Assembly: GCF_010731815.2 (NCBI RefSeq)
Contig: NZ_AP022593.1
Location: forward strand, 62,001-126,000
Reading direction: 5' to 3'
Source of the DNA: Mycolicibacterium arabiense
Lineage (GTDB): Bacteria; Actinomycetota; Actinomycetes; Mycobacteriales; Mycobacteriaceae
Length of the DNA stretch: 64,000 nucleotides
The position numbers and the translations under genes were made by a program. The notes under the pieces were generated by a model, which saw nothing but the letters and a program-made list of their open reading frames with translations, was not told where the DNA came from and did no database searches. Below are positions 37,655-51,578 of the stretch, in pieces. Each line of letters opens with the position of its first letter. Position 1 is the first letter of the stretch.

Positions 37655-39598
37655 CTAGAGCTGCACCGGGTAGTGCGGCTCCTTGATGTCCGGGGTCACG
37701 CTGCCCTCGACGAAGATCGCGTGCCACAGCATGAAGATCAACACCGTCCACAGCCGGCGGCTGTGATCGCTGACGCCACCGCGGTGCTCGTCGAGCATGC
37801 GGCGCACGGTCGCGACGTCGACGAGGTCACCGGCCTGCGACGCGGCCACCATGGCGTACGACCAGTCGAGTAGCTCGCCGGCGCGTAGCCAGTGCCGGAT
37901 GGGCACCGGGAAGCCCAGTTTTGGGCGGTTGAGCACGTGCGCGGGCACCACCGGTTCCAGCGCGCGGCGCAGCGCGTACTTCGTCGTGGCGCGGGTGATC
38001 TTCTGCTCGAACGGCAGCCGTGAGGCCACCGCGAACACCTCGGGATCGAGGAACGGCACGCGCAGCTCAAGCGAGTTCGCCATCGTCATCTTGTCGGCCT
38101 TGACCAGGATGTCGCCGCGCAACCAGGTGAACAGGTCGACGTGTTGCATGCGGGCGACGGGGTCCCAGCCGTCCGACGCCTCGTAGAGCGGGGCGGTCAC
38201 GTCGGTGTGGGTCCATTCCTGACGGAACTTGCGCAGCGTGGCGCGCAACTGGTCGTCGGAGAAGCTGCGCGCGTTGCCGTAGTAGCGCTCCTCGAGCGTC
38301 AGCGATCCGCGGTGCAGCAGGCTCTTGCCCCGCATGCCCTCGGGCAGCGGCCGCGACGCCTTGCCCAGACCCCGGCGCAGCGGGCGGGGCACGTAGTCGA
38401 AGGCCTTGAGCGACAACGGCTCCCGGTAGATCGTGTACCCGCCGAACAACTCGTCGGCGCCCTCGCCGGACAACACGACCTTGACGTGCTTGCGCGCCTC
38501 CCTGGCGATGAAGAACAACGGGATCAACGCCGGATCGGCGACGGGCTCGTCGAGGTACCAGACGATCTCGGGGAGCGCGGCCACGAACTCGGCCTGGCTG
38601 ACCACCTTCGCGACGTGCCGCGCGCCGATCGCCTCGGCCGAGGCCACCGCCACGTCGACCTCGGAGAACCCCTCCCGCTCGAAACCTGTGGTGAACGTGA
38701 TCAAGCGGGGGTTGTGGCGCATGGCCAGCGCCGCGATGGCCGTCGAGTCGATGCCACCCGACAGGAACGCACCGACCGTCACGTCGGCGCGCATGTGCTT
38801 GGCCACCGAATCCTCGAGCACCGCGGTGATCTCGTCGTACCGCGCCTGCTCGTCGCCCGCGACGAACGGGGTGGGCGCGAACCGGGGAGTGAAGTACCGC
38901 GTCACCACCGGCTCCTCGCCCGGCCGGATGCGGACGTAGGACCCGGACTCGAGCCGTCGTACGCCGCGGTGCAGCGTCTCCGGCTCGGGCACGTACTGCA
39001 GCACGGTGTAGTGCTGCACGGCGCGCTCGTCGATGCCGAGGTCCAGTCCCGCGACCTCCGCGAGGGCGAGCAGGCTCTTCTTCTCGCTGCCCAGCACCGT
39101 GCCGCCGGGACCCGTCGCCATGAACAGCGGCTTGATCCCGAACGGATCGCGGGCGCAGAACAACTCCCGCGCCACCGTGTCCCACAGCGTGAACGCGAAC
39201 ATGCCGCGCAACCGGCTCAGCGCCGCGGGACCCCAGTGGTGGTAGGCCGCGACGATCGCCTCGCCGTCACCGTCGGTCGCGAATCGGGCACCGTGGGAGG
39301 CGGCGAGTTCCTCGCGCAGTTCCAGGTAGTTGTAGATCTCGCCGTTGAACACCAGGACGTAGCGATCGGGCGCCTCCGGTGGACCCCACCGAAGCGGCTG
39401 ATGACTGTGCGCGATGTCGATGATCGACAACCGGTTGAAGCCGAGCACGACACTCGGCGCCGACGTGTCGTCAGCCCACGTCCCTGGCTCGTCCGGACCG
39501 CGGTGACGCATCAGGTGAGATGCTCCGGATACCGCCTCTACCAGGCCATCTGCGGCGCTGGCGGACGGGTCGGTCAAGTAGGCCAGGAGTCCGCACAC
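37655..39598 (-). CDS. asnB: Asparagine synthetase B-type amidotransferase (AsnB/LtsA)
   Basis: Glutamine-hydrolysing amidotransferase of 647 residues: an N-terminal class II glutaminase domain and a C-terminal ATP-pyrophosphatase domain ([15 protein letters not shown]). The GTG at 39598 is chosen because it puts Cys2 (CGLLAYL) right after the initiator, as catalysis requires. Homologues in Corynebacterium (LtsA) and M. tuberculosis (Rv2201) amidate the meso-diaminopimelate of peptidoglycan precursors, so that role is more likely than asparagine synthesis. A CATACT hexamer 6 bases upstream suggests a leaderless message. Confidence 0.94.
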   Translation of the reverse strand: MCGLLAYLTDPSASAADGLVEAVSGASHLMRHRGPDEPGTWADDTSAPSVVLGFNRLSIIDIAHSHQPLRWGPPEAPDRYVLVFNGEIYNYLELREELAASHGARFATDGDGEAIVAAYHHWGPAALSRLRGMFAFTLWDTVARELFCARDPFGIKPLFMATGPGGTVLGSEKKSLLALAEVAGLDLGIDERAVQHYTVLQYVPEPETLHRGVRRLESGSYVRIRPGEEPVVTRYFTPRFAPTPFVAGDEQARYDEITAVLEDSVAKHMRADVTVGAFLSGGIDSTAIAALAMRHNPRLITFTTGFEREGFSEVDVAVASAEAIGARHVAKVVSQAEFVAALPEIVWYLDEPVADPALIPLFFIAREARKHVKVVLSGEGADELFGGYTIYREPLSLKAFDYVPRPLRRGLGKASRPLPEGMRGKSLLHRGSLTLEERYYGNARSFSDDQLRATLRKFRQEWTHTDVTAPLYEASDGWDPVARMQHVDLFTWLRGDILVKADKMTMANSLELRVPFLDPEVFAVASRLPFEQKITRATTKYALRRALEPVVPAHVLNRPKLGFPVPIRHWLRAGELLDWSYAMVAASQAGDLVDVATVRRMLDEHRGGVSDHSRRLWTVLIFMLWHAIFVEGSVTPDIKEPHYPVQL

Positions 39599-39694
39599 CG
39601 CGTCAGTATGCCGAATGGCGAAATGGTTTGCCCTCACCCGGACGGGCATCCCCCGGTCGCTTCGCCCACTCTCGAGCGCGTGGTCTACGCTGCG

Positions 39695-39700
39695 TAGTAT
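39695..39700 (+). promoter_or_regulatory. -10 hexamer of probable ctaC promoter
   Basis: TAGTAT lies about 55 bases before the ctaC start. It is followed by a conventional leader with an ATAGGAGG ribosome-binding site, in contrast to the many leaderless genes nearby. Confidence 0.45.
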
Positions 39701-39755
39701 TCACCCGGTTTCACCGACCGCCCAGCGGTCCACCGACTTCATAGGAGGCGCCGAC

Positions 39756-40784
39756 GTGACCGCTCGCGGGCTGAAGCTTGTGGCGTTGTCCGTGGTTCTG
39801 GGCGGGATGACCCTCCTGCTCAGCGGCTGCAGTTGGTCCGAGGCGCTCGGCCTCGGCTGGCCCAACGGCATCACGCCGGAAGGCAAGCTGAACCGCGAGC
39901 TGTGGATCGGCTCGATCATCGCGGCGATCGTCGTCGGCGGCATCGTGTACGTGCTGATCTTCTGGACCAGCGCCTTCCACCGGAAGAAGAAGACGGACAC
40001 CGAGCTGCCCCGCCAGTTCGGCTACAACATGCCGCTCGAGCTGACGCTGACGGTCATCCCGTTCATCATCATCTCGGTGCTCTTCTACTTCACCGTCGTG
40101 GTGCAGGAGGAGCTGCTCAAGAAGGAGCCGAACCCCGAGGTCGTCATCGACGTCACGGCATTCCAGTGGAACTGGAAGTTCGGCTACCAGAAGATCGCCT
40201 TCACCGACGGCACCCTCGAGTACGACGGCGCCGACGACGCACGCAAGGAAGCGATGGTGTCGCGGCCCGAGGGCGTCGACGAACACGGTGAGGAACTCGT
40301 CGGACCCATCCGCGGGATGAACCCCGAAGACCGCAGCTACCTGAACTTCGACAAGATCGAGACGATCGGCACCAGCACCGAGATCCCGGTCCTGGTCCTG
40401 CCGAAGGGCAAGCGCGTCGAGTTCCAGATCGCCTCCGCCGACGTCATCCACGGCTTCTGGGTCCCGGAGTTCCTGTTCAAGCGCGACGTGCTGCCGGACC
40501 CCAAGGCCAACAACTCCGACAACGTCTTCCAGATCAGTGAGATCCAGGAGACCGGCGCATTCGTCGGCCGCTGCACGGAGTACTGCGGCAGCTACCACGC
40601 GATGATGAACTTCGAGGTCCGCGTCGTCGAACCCAACGAGTTCAAGGCCTACCTCCAGTACCGCCAGGACAACCCGACCGCGTCCAACGCCGACGCCATG
40701 ATGGCCATCGGGCTGCCAGGCACGGCGATCACGACCAAGCCGTTCGACACCCGCCGCGGCGAGCAGGCTCCGCAGGCGAGATAG
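39756..40784 (+). CDS. ctaC: Cytochrome c oxidase (aa3) subunit II
   Basis: Membrane subunit that receives electrons from cytochrome cc (QcrC) at the CuA centre of the aa3 oxidase. The 342-residue protein has a lipoprotein signal ending LLSGC (Cys25), two transmembrane helices and a cupredoxin domain with the CuA ligands in [24 protein letters not shown] and HGFWVPEF are conserved. A mycobacterial insertion of about 45 residues follows the first strand of the copper domain. The GTG at 39756 after GGAGG is the best start. Subunit IV follows at once; subunit III (ctaE) is 7 kb away; subunit I is outside the window. Confidence 0.96.
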   Translation: MTARGLKLVALSVVLGGMTLLLSGCSWSEALGLGWPNGITPEGKLNRELWIGSIIAAIVVGGIVYVLIFWTSAFHRKKKTDTELPRQFGYNMPLELTLTVIPFIIISVLFYFTVVVQEELLKKEPNPEVVIDVTAFQWNWKFGYQKIAFTDGTLEYDGADDARKEAMVSRPEGVDEHGEELVGPIRGMNPEDRSYLNFDKIETIGTSTEIPVLVLPKGKRVEFQIASADVIHGFWVPEFLFKRDVLPDPKANNSDNVFQISEIQETGAFVGRCTEYCGSYHAMMNFEVRVVEPNEFKAYLQYRQDNPTASNADAMMAIGLPGTAITTKPFDTRRGEQAPQAR

Positions 40785-40799
40785 GTAGGGACGACACAC

Positions 40800-41219
40800 A
40801 TGCACATCGAAGCCAGGTTGTTCGAATTCCTCACCGCGTTCTTCGCGTTGGCCGCCGTCGTCTACGGCGTGCTGACCTACCTCTACGCCAACGGTGGCAT
40901 CGAGTGGGCGGGCTTCGTCGCGCTCGTCCTCACCACCGGGCTCTCGCTGATCACCGGGACGTTCTTCCGGTTCGTCGCGCGGCGCCTCGACACGCGCCCC
41001 GAGGACTATGAGGACGCAGAGGTCGCAGACGGCGCCGGCGAGCTGGGCTTCTTCAGCCCGCACAGCTGGTGGCCGCTGCTGATCGCACTGTCCGCCTCGG
41101 TCACCGCGGTCGGACTGGCCATGTGGTTGCCGTGGCTGATCGTCGCCGGCGTCACGTTCGTGCTGGCGACGGTGTCAGGGCTCGTCTTCGAGTACTACAC
41201 CGGTGTCGAGAAGCACTGA
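40800..41219 (+). CDS. ctaF: Cytochrome c oxidase subunit IV (actinobacterial CtaF)
   Basis: A 139-residue membrane protein with four hydrophobic segments, the actinobacterial subunit IV of the aa3 oxidase and a structural part of the III2-IV2 supercomplex. [26 protein letters not shown] is the typical loop. It starts 15 bases after ctaC and is co-transcribed. Equivalent to Rv2199c. Confidence 0.94.
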   Translation: MHIEARLFEFLTAFFALAAVVYGVLTYLYANGGIEWAGFVALVLTTGLSLITGTFFRFVARRLDTRPEDYEDAEVADGAGELGFFSPHSWWPLLIALSASVTAVGLAMWLPWLIVAGVTFVLATVSGLVFEYYTGVEKH

Positions 41220-41238
41220 CCCACGTCACCGTACGACC

Positions 41239-41256
41239 GCCAGTCGGGCGACTGGC
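41239..41256 (+). terminator. Short hairpin after ctaF
   Basis: GCCAGTC (41239-41245) pairs with GACTGGC (41250-41256) around GGGC, 20 bases after the ctaF stop. There is no T tract. The remaining 115 bases up to mmpS3 hold a TAGGCT hexamer and an AGAGGACAGG ribosome-binding site but no gene. Confidence 0.45.
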
Positions 41257-41371
41257 CGCGTCGTGTGAACCTCCGACGAGTGGCGTTGGGTAGTGTTGCC
41301 GGGGCAGCGGTCGGTCACGGTGACATCGCCGATCGAGCAGTCGAGAAGGATAGGCTGGTAGAGGACAGGCG

Positions 41372-42205
41372 ATGAGCGGGCCGAATCCCCCTGGACCGGA
41401 ATCTTCGACTCCGGAAGAACCGGGACGCGACGTACCCGCCACCGGTGAGACGGAGATCTACTCGCGGGCGTACTCGGCCCCCGAATCCGAACAGTTCACC
41501 GCTGGCCCGTACATGCCGCCGGACTCCGGGCTCTACGACTACGACTCCTACGACGCGGCGCCGACCCCGCCCATCGACCAGGAGCCGCCCAAGTGGCCCT
41601 GGGTAGTGGGCGTCGTCGCGATCATCGCCGCCATCGCGCTCGTCGTGTCCGTCACCCTGCTGGTCGCTCGCACCGACAGCACTGACCTCGCCAACCCCGC
41701 GACGACCACGACCAGCTCGGGTCCACCGGTCCAGGACGAGTTCACCACCACGACGACGACCACCACGACCACGCCGCCGCCACCGCCCCCGCCGCCCACC
41801 AGCGAGCCGCCGCCCCCGCCGCCCCCGCCGTCGAGCGAGCCGCCGCCACCTCCGCCGGTCGAGGCACCGCCGCCACCGCCCGTCGAGGCACCTCCGCCAC
41901 CGCCACCGCCGGTCACCACGACCGCGCCGGCAGGTCCCCGGTTCATCACCTACACCGTGACCGGGACGAAGGCGCCGCTCGACCGCATCTCGGTGACCTA
42001 CACCGACGCCTCGGGCCGGCAGCGCACGCAGCAGAACGTCTACATCCCGTGGTCGCTGACGGTCACCCCGATCTCGATGTCGGAGTTCGGCTCCGTGCAG
42101 GCGTCCAGCCTGCTGCGGCTGTCGAAGCTCAACTGCTCCATCACCACCAGCGACGGCCAGACGATCGCTTCGTCACAGACCAACGATTGGCAAACCAGCT
42201 GCTGA
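41372..42205 (+). CDS. mmpS3: MmpS3-type membrane protein
   Basis: A 277-residue MmpS-family protein: a cytoplasmic acidic N terminus of about 70 residues, one transmembrane helix, a Thr-rich then Pro/Glu-rich periplasmic stalk with long polyproline runs, and a C-terminal domain ([24 protein letters not shown]). That domain is the conserved MmpS beta-sandwich, although no MmpL partner is encoded nearby. It corresponds to Rv2198c. The polyproline stalk spans roughly residues 134-186. The ATG follows AGAGGACAGGCG. Confidence 0.9.
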   Translation: MSGPNPPGPESSTPEEPGRDVPATGETEIYSRAYSAPESEQFTAGPYMPPDSGLYDYDSYDAAPTPPIDQEPPKWPWVVGVVAIIAAIALVVSVTLLVARTDSTDLANPATTTTSSGPPVQDEFTTTTTTTTTTPPPPPPPPTSEPPPPPPPPSSEPPPPPPVEAPPPPPVEAPPPPPPPVTTTAPAGPRFITYTVTGTKAPLDRISVTYTDASGRQRTQQNVYIPWSLTVTPISMSEFGSVQASSLLRLSKLNCSITTSDGQTIASSQTNDWQTSC

Positions 42206-42870
42206 TGACCAACGACATTCGCGCCGACGGGTCCTCGCGGCTGAACACCGAGTCACTCGACACGACAGACCGCATCCTGCTCGGTGCTGCCGCAGCCCTG
42301 TGGCTGACCGCTCTAGGTGCAGGCGTCGCGGCCGTCGTAGCCCTGTCGAACCTGGGCGGTGCCGACTCGGGCAGTGGGGGGGAGTCCGACACGCCCTGGC
42401 TGCTCTACGCGGTGATCGCCGTGTCGTTGATCGTCATCGTCGCCGCCGTGCCACTGCTGATCCGCGCGCGCCGCGCCGCGCTCGAGGGCCAGACCGGCGA
42501 TGCGGCCACACCCGAGGCTGCTGCTCCGCGTTCCGACCGGACGGGCGGGGCATTCGGTGATCCGGTCGCCACGACGAACCTGCGGGCGCCCGGCGCTCCC
42601 ACGATCAGGCGACAGTCCGTGCCGCCACCGGCGAGCAGCCGGGTCGGCTTCCCGACCGCGGCGGTCGAACGCATCTTCCTGCGCTGCCCGGCAGGGATCG
42701 CTGCCGCGATGGGCGCGGCCGCCACGCTGATCGGCATCGCGACGTACCTGACCGCGACCGACCACGACACCCCGGCCTGGATCGCCTACGGTCTGGCGGG
42801 GCTGGTCATCGTGGCGATGCCTGCCATCCCGGTGTTCTTCCTGCGCCGGCTGCGTTCAGTCCTGGCTTAG
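42205..42870 (+). CDS. DUF2561-type membrane protein (Rv2197c homologue)
   Basis: A 221-residue protein with about four transmembrane helices in two pairs, separated by a cytoplasmic linker of roughly 80 residues rich in Ala/Arg/Pro. The family is restricted to mycobacteria and relatives; function unknown. Its ATG overlaps the mmpS3 TGA by one base (TGATG), indicating translational coupling with MmpS3. The stop overlaps that of the convergent regulator gene in TTAG. Confidence 0.83.
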   Translation: MTNDIRADGSSRLNTESLDTTDRILLGAAAALWLTALGAGVAAVVALSNLGGADSGSGGESDTPWLLYAVIAVSLIVIVAAVPLLIRARRAALEGQTGDAATPEAAAPRSDRTGGAFGDPVATTNLRAPGAPTIRRQSVPPPASSRVGFPTAAVERIFLRCPAGIAAAMGAAATLIGIATYLTATDHDTPAWIAYGLAGLVIVAMPAIPVFFLRRLRSVLA

Positions 42871-43490
42871 GGTTTCCCGCCGGCCGCCACGTCGGGATCG
42901 AGGATGTACAGCCCTGCGAGTGTTCGATCGTCCCGGAATGTGATGCGGGCGACGAAGTCACCGGCCTCGAAGGTCAGGGGCGTGTTGGTGGTGGTGAAGT
43001 CGCCCGCGCGCACGGAGTCGGTGTCGCCGTGGCCCTCGTAGGCCCCAGCCATCCCCACGATGTGGGCCCACGCCTCGGCGAGCCCCTCCTCGGTAAGCCG
43101 CTCGCGCATCGTGGCGTCGAAGCGAGCGCTGACGTCGGCCCACCGGGTGTGGGCGAGATCGTCGATGACCGTCCTGGCCAATTCGTCGGCACCGGGTAGT
43201 GGAGTGGTGTTCATGACTTCTCCCGTTCGTGGATCGATGGGCTTGCCGTAGCGCTGGAACACGGCCTGGCGCGAGACGCCGAGCACCTCGCCGATCTCCT
43301 GCCACGTTCGGCCGGCCTGTCGTGCCTGCTGCACGGCCGCGGCCATCAACGCCTCAGCCCGGTCCTGAACCCCGTGCGCTGCGCGTACCAGCTCGAGGGG
43401 ATCGTCCTCGGCGCTGAGCACCGGGGCCGCGAGGATCTGGCCCAGCTGGCGGTGCAGCTGCTGACCAGTCGCCGTGAACGAATCGGGCAT
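42867..43490 (-). CDS. Helix-turn-helix protein with DUF3887-like C-terminal domain
   Basis: A 207-residue protein. Residues 20-85 contain a recognisable helix-turn-helix (GRTWQEIGEVLGVSRQAVFQRYG) of a type found in small actinobacterial regulators. Residues 105-200 resemble the DUF3887 or SnoaL-like alpha/beta domain that could bind a small ligand. Two inverted repeats just upstream of the start look like operators, suggesting autoregulation. I recall no equivalent between Rv2197c and Rv2196 in M. tuberculosis, so it is probably a species-group insertion. Confidence 0.78.
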   Translation of the reverse strand: MPDSFTATGQQLHRQLGQILAAPVLSAEDDPLELVRAAHGVQDRAEALMAAAVQQARQAGRTWQEIGEVLGVSRQAVFQRYGKPIDPRTGEVMNTTPLPGADELARTVIDDLAHTRWADVSARFDATMRERLTEEGLAEAWAHIVGMAGAYEGHGDTDSVRAGDFTTTNTPLTFEAGDFVARITFRDDRTLAGLYILDPDVAAGGKP

Positions 43491-43491
43491 A

Positions 43492-43539
43492 CGTCAATAG
43501 TGTCTTGACGGTACGCCTGCTGTCAAGCAAGTCTTGACG
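43492..43539. promoter_or_regulatory. Twin inverted repeats, candidate operators
   Basis: CGTCAA-n7-TTGACG (43492-43510) and GTCAAG-CAAGT-CTTGAC (43522-43538) both contain TCTTGACG, repeated with a 29-base period (about three helical turns). They lie immediately before the regulator ATG, where they could cover its promoter. Confidence 0.55.
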
Positions 43540-43561
43540 AGTCCGTACCCGGGACACAACA

Positions 43562-43614
43562 AAACTGCGATGGGGGTCGTGAACCTGTCCGGTTCACGAC
43601 CCCCACCGCAGTTT
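43562..43614 (-). terminator. Intrinsic terminator of the ctaE-qcrCAB operon
   Basis: Arms of 14 perfect base pairs (43572-43585 with 43591-43604) close a TGTCC loop, extended by 8 further pairs (43562-43569 with 43607-43614). Read on the minus strand the stem ends in TTTTGTTGT. It lies 22 bases after the qcrB stop. Confidence 0.85.
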
Positions 43615-43635
43615 CGATGAAGTGCTACTCGATCG

Positions 43636-45369
43636 TCAGTGATGACCATTCGACGAGCCATTGCCGTTCGAGCCGTTGGACCCATGGCCGTTGGTGCCGT
43701 GACCATTGGTTCCGTGGCCGTTCGTGGCATGGCCGTTGGAGCCGAACTCCTCGTCCTGGTACTCCTTGAGCGCCACCAGCGCCCGATGCTCGGAGGCATG
43801 CGCGGCCGCGGTGACGGCAGCGCTTTCCGACGCGGGATCCGGGAACAGGAAGCCACCGGTTCCGGTCGCTCCACCGGAGCCCAGCTTGTTCATCTTCTTC
43901 GGCAGAGCCGCACCCTGGTACTCGAGCGGGATGGGGTGACCGTGGTCGTCGACCGGGCCGAGCGGCTGATGCAGCTCGATGTAGGCGCCGTGGGGCAGAC
44001 GCTTGATGATGCCCGTCTCGATGCCGTGCTCGAGAACCGCGCGGTCACTGCGCTGCAGCCCGACACACCAGCGGTAGGTCAGGAAGTACACGATCGCAGG
44101 CAGCACCACCATGCCGATGCGGCCGATCCACGTCGTTGCGTTCAGCGAGATGTGGAACTTCAGCGCGATGATGTCGTTCATGCACGCGAAGGTCAGCACG
44201 ATGTAGAACGCGATCGCCATGGCACCGATGGCCGTACGGACCGGTGCGTCACGCGGACGCTGCAGCAGGTTGTGGTGTGCCGTGTCGCCGGACCACCGCT
44301 TCTCCAGGAACGGATACACGACCAGCAGGCCGAGGATCAGGCCCATCAGGACGGCGATCCACACCGGCTGCGGGATCGTGTGACCGAAGGGGTAGAACTC
44401 CCAGGCCGGCCACAGGCGGATCAGGCCGTCGGTCCACATCATGTAGAAGTCGGGCTGGCTACCGGCCGAGACCTGAGAAGGCTTGTACGGACCCAACACC
44501 CAGACCGGGTTGATCTGCAGCAGACCGCCCATCAGGCCGAGGATGCCGACCGTCATCGCGAAGAACGCGCCGGACTTGACCGCGAAGACGGGCATGACGC
44601 GGACGCCGACCACGTTCTTCTCGGTGCGGCCGGGGCCGGGGAACTGCGTGTGCTTCTGGAACCACACCAGCGCGAGGTGGGCACCGATGAGCGCCAGCAT
44701 GATGCCGGGCAGCAGCAGGATGTGCAGGGCGTAGAGCCGCGGGATCAGGATCGTGCCCGGGAAGTCGCCACCGAACAGCGCCCAGTGCATCCAGGTGCCG
44801 ATGACCGGAAGGCTCATCGTGATGCCGGAGAGGGCGGCGCGGATGCCGGTGCCCGACAGCAGGTCGTCGGGAAGCGAGTAACCGAAGAAGCCCTCGAACA
44901 TGGCCAGGATCAACAGGATCGCGCCGATGACCCAGTTCGCCTCACGCGGCCTGCGGAAGGCGCCGGTGAAGAAGATGCGGGCCAGGTGGACCATGATCGA
45001 CGCCGCGAACAGCAGGGCCGCCCAGTGGTGGACCTGCCGGACGAACAGACCGCCGCGGACCTCGAAGCTGATGTCGAGCGCCGATGCGTAGGCACGCGAC
45101 ATCTGCACGCCGTTGAGGGGCTGGTAGACGCCCTCGTAGGTCACCTCGGCCATGGACGGGTCGAAGAACAGGGTGAGCCACACGCCGGTGATCAGCAGGA
45201 CGATGAAGCTGTACAGCGCGATCTCACCGAGCAGGAAGGACCAGTGCGTCGGGAAGACCTTGTTGAGCTGACGGCGCACGGCCGCCGAGGGGTGGTAACG
45301 CGAGTCCATCGCGTCGCCCTGCGCGGCAAGTCTGGCGCCGAGCTTGGATGTACCACTCTGTGGACTCAT
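43636..45369 (-). CDS. qcrB: Cytochrome bc1 complex cytochrome b subunit
   Basis: Quinol-oxidising b-type cytochrome of the bcc complex, target of Q203/telacebec-type inhibitors in M. tuberculosis. The 577 residues include eight core transmembrane helices with haem-ligand histidines in helices II and IV, the PEWxx-like Qo region and extra actinobacterial helices. The C terminus carries a low-complexity tail of NGHGT repeats ending SSNGHH, about 30 residues. The ATG at 45369 overlaps the qcrA stop (ATGA). Equivalent to Rv2196. Confidence 0.96.
   Translation of the reverse strand: MSPQSGTSKLGARLAAQGDAMDSRYHPSAAVRRQLNKVFPTHWSFLLGEIALYSFIVLLITGVWLTLFFDPSMAEVTYEGVYQPLNGVQMSRAYASALDISFEVRGGLFVRQVHHWAALLFAASIMVHLARIFFTGAFRRPREANWVIGAILLILAMFEGFFGYSLPDDLLSGTGIRAALSGITMSLPVIGTWMHWALFGGDFPGTILIPRLYALHILLLPGIMLALIGAHLALVWFQKHTQFPGPGRTEKNVVGVRVMPVFAVKSGAFFAMTVGILGLMGGLLQINPVWVLGPYKPSQVSAGSQPDFYMMWTDGLIRLWPAWEFYPFGHTIPQPVWIAVLMGLILGLLVVYPFLEKRWSGDTAHHNLLQRPRDAPVRTAIGAMAIAFYIVLTFACMNDIIALKFHISLNATTWIGRIGMVVLPAIVYFLTYRWCVGLQRSDRAVLEHGIETGIIKRLPHGAYIELHQPLGPVDDHGHPIPLEYQGAALPKKMNKLGSGGATGTGGFLFPDPASESAAVTAAAHASEHRALVALKEYQDEEFGSNGHATNGHGTNGHGTNGHGSNGSNGNGSSNGHH
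43640..43745 (-). repeat. 12-base repeats encoding the NGHGT tail of QcrB
   Basis: About five imperfect copies of a 12-15 base unit encode [20 protein letters not shown]. The Asn/Gly/His tail lies beyond the conserved domain. Confidence 0.75.
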
Positions 45370-46598
45370 GACGATCTCTCCCAGAATGCCGGTCCGACGG
45401 GTTCGATGAAATCGCCGTTGGCGACGAGGTACCCGTCTTGGTCGATGGTAATCGGAAGTTGTGCCAACGCCCGTGCTGCAGGACCGAAGATGGGCTTCGC
45501 GAAGTGCAACGCGTCGAACTGCGACTGGTGGCAGGGGCACAGGATCCGATAGGTCTGCTGCTCGTAGAGCGACGACGGGCAGCCCAGGTGTGAGCACACC
45601 TTGGTGTAGGCGAAGAGATCACCGAAGTTGAAGCTCTCCTGGTTCTGCCGCTTGACCACCCGCGGCAGGTCCTCGGGCCGAATGCGGATCAGCATCACGG
45701 GGTTCCGGATGCCCATCGCGATCTCGGTGAGGTGGTGCGACGACTCGACGGTGGTGCCGTCGCCGTCGGACTCGCGCCACGGGAACACGGTCTCCATGCC
45801 GCCGGCGTCGAGGTCCTCGGGGCGCATCTTCACGAACGGCGACTCACCTGGCAGGCCGGTGGAGCGGGCCAGGAAGATCGTCTCGCCGGTGTATCGGGGC
45901 GTCCACCCCGACGTCCACAGCACGGCCTTCTTGCCCTCGGCCGTCGGGACGACGGGCTTCCACGGGTTCTTGATCAGACCGCCGAGGAAGGCGACCAGCG
46001 TGCCTGCGCCGAACGCGCCGAGACCGATGCCGAGCGAGAGGCCAATCATCTTGCGGCGCCTGATGGTCGAGCCATCGAGGGTCTCGGTCAGCTGTGCCGC
46101 GATCGTCCTGCGGTGGAGTTCGGGGGAGGCGCCGTCGTGGCGCTCCTGGATCGAGATCTCCTCGGGGATGAACTTCTTCTGATACAGCACGGCGCCAATG
46201 CCGATCGCGAGGACCGACAGGCCGAACGTGAGGCCGTACAGCGGCGTTGCGAGGCTGTAGATGCGCTCGCCTTCGGCACCGAAGGGCTTGTACTCCCACG
46301 GCCAGAAGATGAAGATCACCATCAGGGCCAGGCCCGAGATGCCGCCCAGTAGAAGCCAATAGGCCACCGCACGCTCGGCGCGCTTCTCGGCCTTGGTGCC
46401 CTCGACGGGGAAGCGGGGTCCCTTGAAGACGGTGTCGACGCCGTCGAGCTTGGCGCCGAGGCGAACGAGTTCCTCGCGCGACATCTTGGCGAGCTGCTCG
46501 TCGGTGGGCTGGCCGGGAGCGCCCAGCTGACCCGGCGCGTCGGTTCCCTTCGGCGTGCCCTCGGTGCCCGAGTGCTCGGTGCCCGTTTCGTTGCTCAT
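45366..46598 (-). CDS. qcrA: Cytochrome bc1 complex Rieske iron-sulfur subunit
   Basis: Rieske 2Fe-2S subunit that takes the first electron from quinol. The 410-residue protein has a hydrophilic N terminus, three transmembrane helices (an actinobacterial feature; most Rieske proteins have one) and a C-terminal Rieske fold with the cluster ligands in CSHLGC and CPCHQSQFD. The ATG overlaps the qcrC stop (ATGA). Equivalent to Rv2195. Confidence 0.96.
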   Translation of the reverse strand: MSNETGTEHSGTEGTPKGTDAPGQLGAPGQPTDEQLAKMSREELVRLGAKLDGVDTVFKGPRFPVEGTKAEKRAERAVAYWLLLGGISGLALMVIFIFWPWEYKPFGAEGERIYSLATPLYGLTFGLSVLAIGIGAVLYQKKFIPEEISIQERHDGASPELHRRTIAAQLTETLDGSTIRRRKMIGLSLGIGLGAFGAGTLVAFLGGLIKNPWKPVVPTAEGKKAVLWTSGWTPRYTGETIFLARSTGLPGESPFVKMRPEDLDAGGMETVFPWRESDGDGTTVESSHHLTEIAMGIRNPVMLIRIRPEDLPRVVKRQNQESFNFGDLFAYTKVCSHLGCPSSLYEQQTYRILCPCHQSQFDALHFAKPIFGPAARALAQLPITIDQDGYLVANGDFIEPVGPAFWERSS

Positions 46599-47407
46599 GC
46601 TCGCGATCCCACCCACATTGCAGCGGCGATGACGCCGACCATTCCGATGATCCACGCGGCCATGCCCTCGGACGTGGGTCCGAAGCCACCAAGCCCGTAG
46701 CCGCCGGGATCGGGGGTCTGAGCCGCAGTCTTGACGTACGCGACGATGTCGCGCTTCTGCTCGGGGGTCAGCTGCCGATCGGAGAACTTCGGCATGTTCT
46801 GCGGACCCGTGAGCATCGCGGTGTACACCTGTGCGGGCACTTCGGCGGCCTCGCCGAGGTCGGGCGCCCACTTGCCGGACGACAGCGCACCGCCCTTGCC
46901 GGTGAAGTTGTGGCAGGAGGCGCAGTTCAGGCGGAACAGGTCGCCACCGCGCGCGACGTCGTCGCCGACGAGGGAGGCGTCGGCGATCTCGCCGTTCGCC
47001 TCGCGGGGCACGACGGGGCCGCCGCCGTTGGCCTGGACGTAGGCGCCGATCGCGTCGACCTGGTGCGGGTCGAACGCCGGGTCCTTGCGCTGCGCCTGTG
47101 CCTCGCCGCGCATCGCGGGCATGCGGCCGGTGCCGACCTGGAAGTAGACCGCGGCCTCGCCGGTGCCGATGAGGCTGGGCCCACGGTCGGGCACGCCCTG
47201 CAGGTTGGCGCCGTGGCACGACACGCAGGACGTCTCGAACAGCTGCTTGCCCGTGCGGAGCAGGGCCAGCTGCGACTCGTCGGCTTGAGCGACCTGAGGC
47301 TTGGGCGTCAGCGTCGCGGCCATGCCGCCCGCGAGTGCGAGTCCGATGAACAGCAGCAGGGCTGCCGACAGGCGTCGGCGGAACCGACGGCGGGACTTGC
47401 TGGTCAT
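46595..47407 (-). CDS. qcrC: Cytochrome bc1 complex dihaem cytochrome c subunit
   Basis: Membrane-anchored dihaem cytochrome cc that passes electrons directly from the Rieske protein to CuA of the aa3 oxidase, replacing soluble cytochrome c. The 270 residues have an N-terminal helix, two haem-binding motifs (CVSCH and CASCH) and a C-terminal anchor helix. I chose the ATG at 47407 (MTSKSRRRF); an ATG further upstream at 47434 is less likely. It starts 29 bases after ctaE. Equivalent to Rv2194. Confidence 0.95.
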   Translation of the reverse strand: MTSKSRRRFRRRLSAALLLFIGLALAGGMAATLTPKPQVAQADESQLALLRTGKQLFETSCVSCHGANLQGVPDRGPSLIGTGEAAVYFQVGTGRMPAMRGEAQAQRKDPAFDPHQVDAIGAYVQANGGGPVVPREANGEIADASLVGDDVARGGDLFRLNCASCHNFTGKGGALSSGKWAPDLGEAAEVPAQVYTAMLTGPQNMPKFSDRQLTPEQKRDIVAYVKTAAQTPDPGGYGLGGFGPTSEGMAAWIIGMVGVIAAAMWVGSRA

Positions 47408-47436
47408 CGAAACCCTTCTCATCGGAAGCTTCATGG

Positions 47437-51082
<3,646 letters not shown>

Positions 51083-51089
51083 GGCGATG

Positions 51090-51095
51090 ACCGTA
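51090..51095 (-). promoter_or_regulatory. -10 hexamer of probable leaderless promoter for the exonuclease gene
   Basis: On the minus strand, TACGGT, seven bases, then the ATG at 51082. Confidence 0.5.
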
Positions 51096-51198
51096 GGCGG
51101 GGTGACTGACACCGGTGTAGTTCTCCGCCGCTCGCCGGGCGGCGTGTCCTGTCGGTGGGCGCCGTTAGCGTGCGGATGACTCAACGAGAGGAGTGCTC

Positions 51199-51426
51199 AT
51201 GGCACGGGACGAGATGCCCGACACCGGCAGCGTCGTGATCGATTGCGACGATTGCGCGGTTCGGGGGCCCGGATGTGACGACTGCGTCGTCAGTGTGTTG
51301 CTGGGAATCCCCGAGACGTTGCGCGCCGACGAGCGCCGGGCGCTCGAGGTGCTCGCTGACGTGGGGATGGCGCCGCGACTGCGGCTGGTTCCGATCCACC
51401 GCCACGGTGAACCTGGCGTTGCCTAG
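51199..51426 (+). CDS. Small Cys-rich protein of unknown function
   Basis: A 75-residue protein with two CxxC motifs in CDDCAVRGPGCDDCVV, followed by a helix and a short C terminus with two histidines. The pattern suggests a small zinc ribbon or metal site. Similar proteins occur in other actinobacteria near NlpC/P60 genes, but I know of no function. Start: ATG with a GAGAGGAG site; a GTG two codons earlier is possible. It is divergent from the exonuclease gene and 152 bases upstream of ripC. Confidence 0.72.
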   Translation: MARDEMPDTGSVVIDCDDCAVRGPGCDDCVVSVLLGIPETLRADERRALEVLADVGMAPRLRLVPIHRHGEPGVA

Positions 51427-51578
51427 AGTCGCCAAACCGTACTCGCAGCGAAAATATTCCCGTCCTGCTGCTAAATTCGGGGCTTCTGTTGGACAACCCC
51501 GAAGCCGTTTCGTAACCTATCTGAGACCTACGCCCGGATTGGCCCGCTACCCAACGGCAGTTGTGAGGACGCGAAATC

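Noticed and set aside
51427..51578. Possible c-di-AMP (ydaO) riboswitch before ripC
   Set aside because: Actinobacterial NlpC/P60 genes often have one, but the conserved ydaO core segments are not visible in these 152 bases; only short GC hairpins are.
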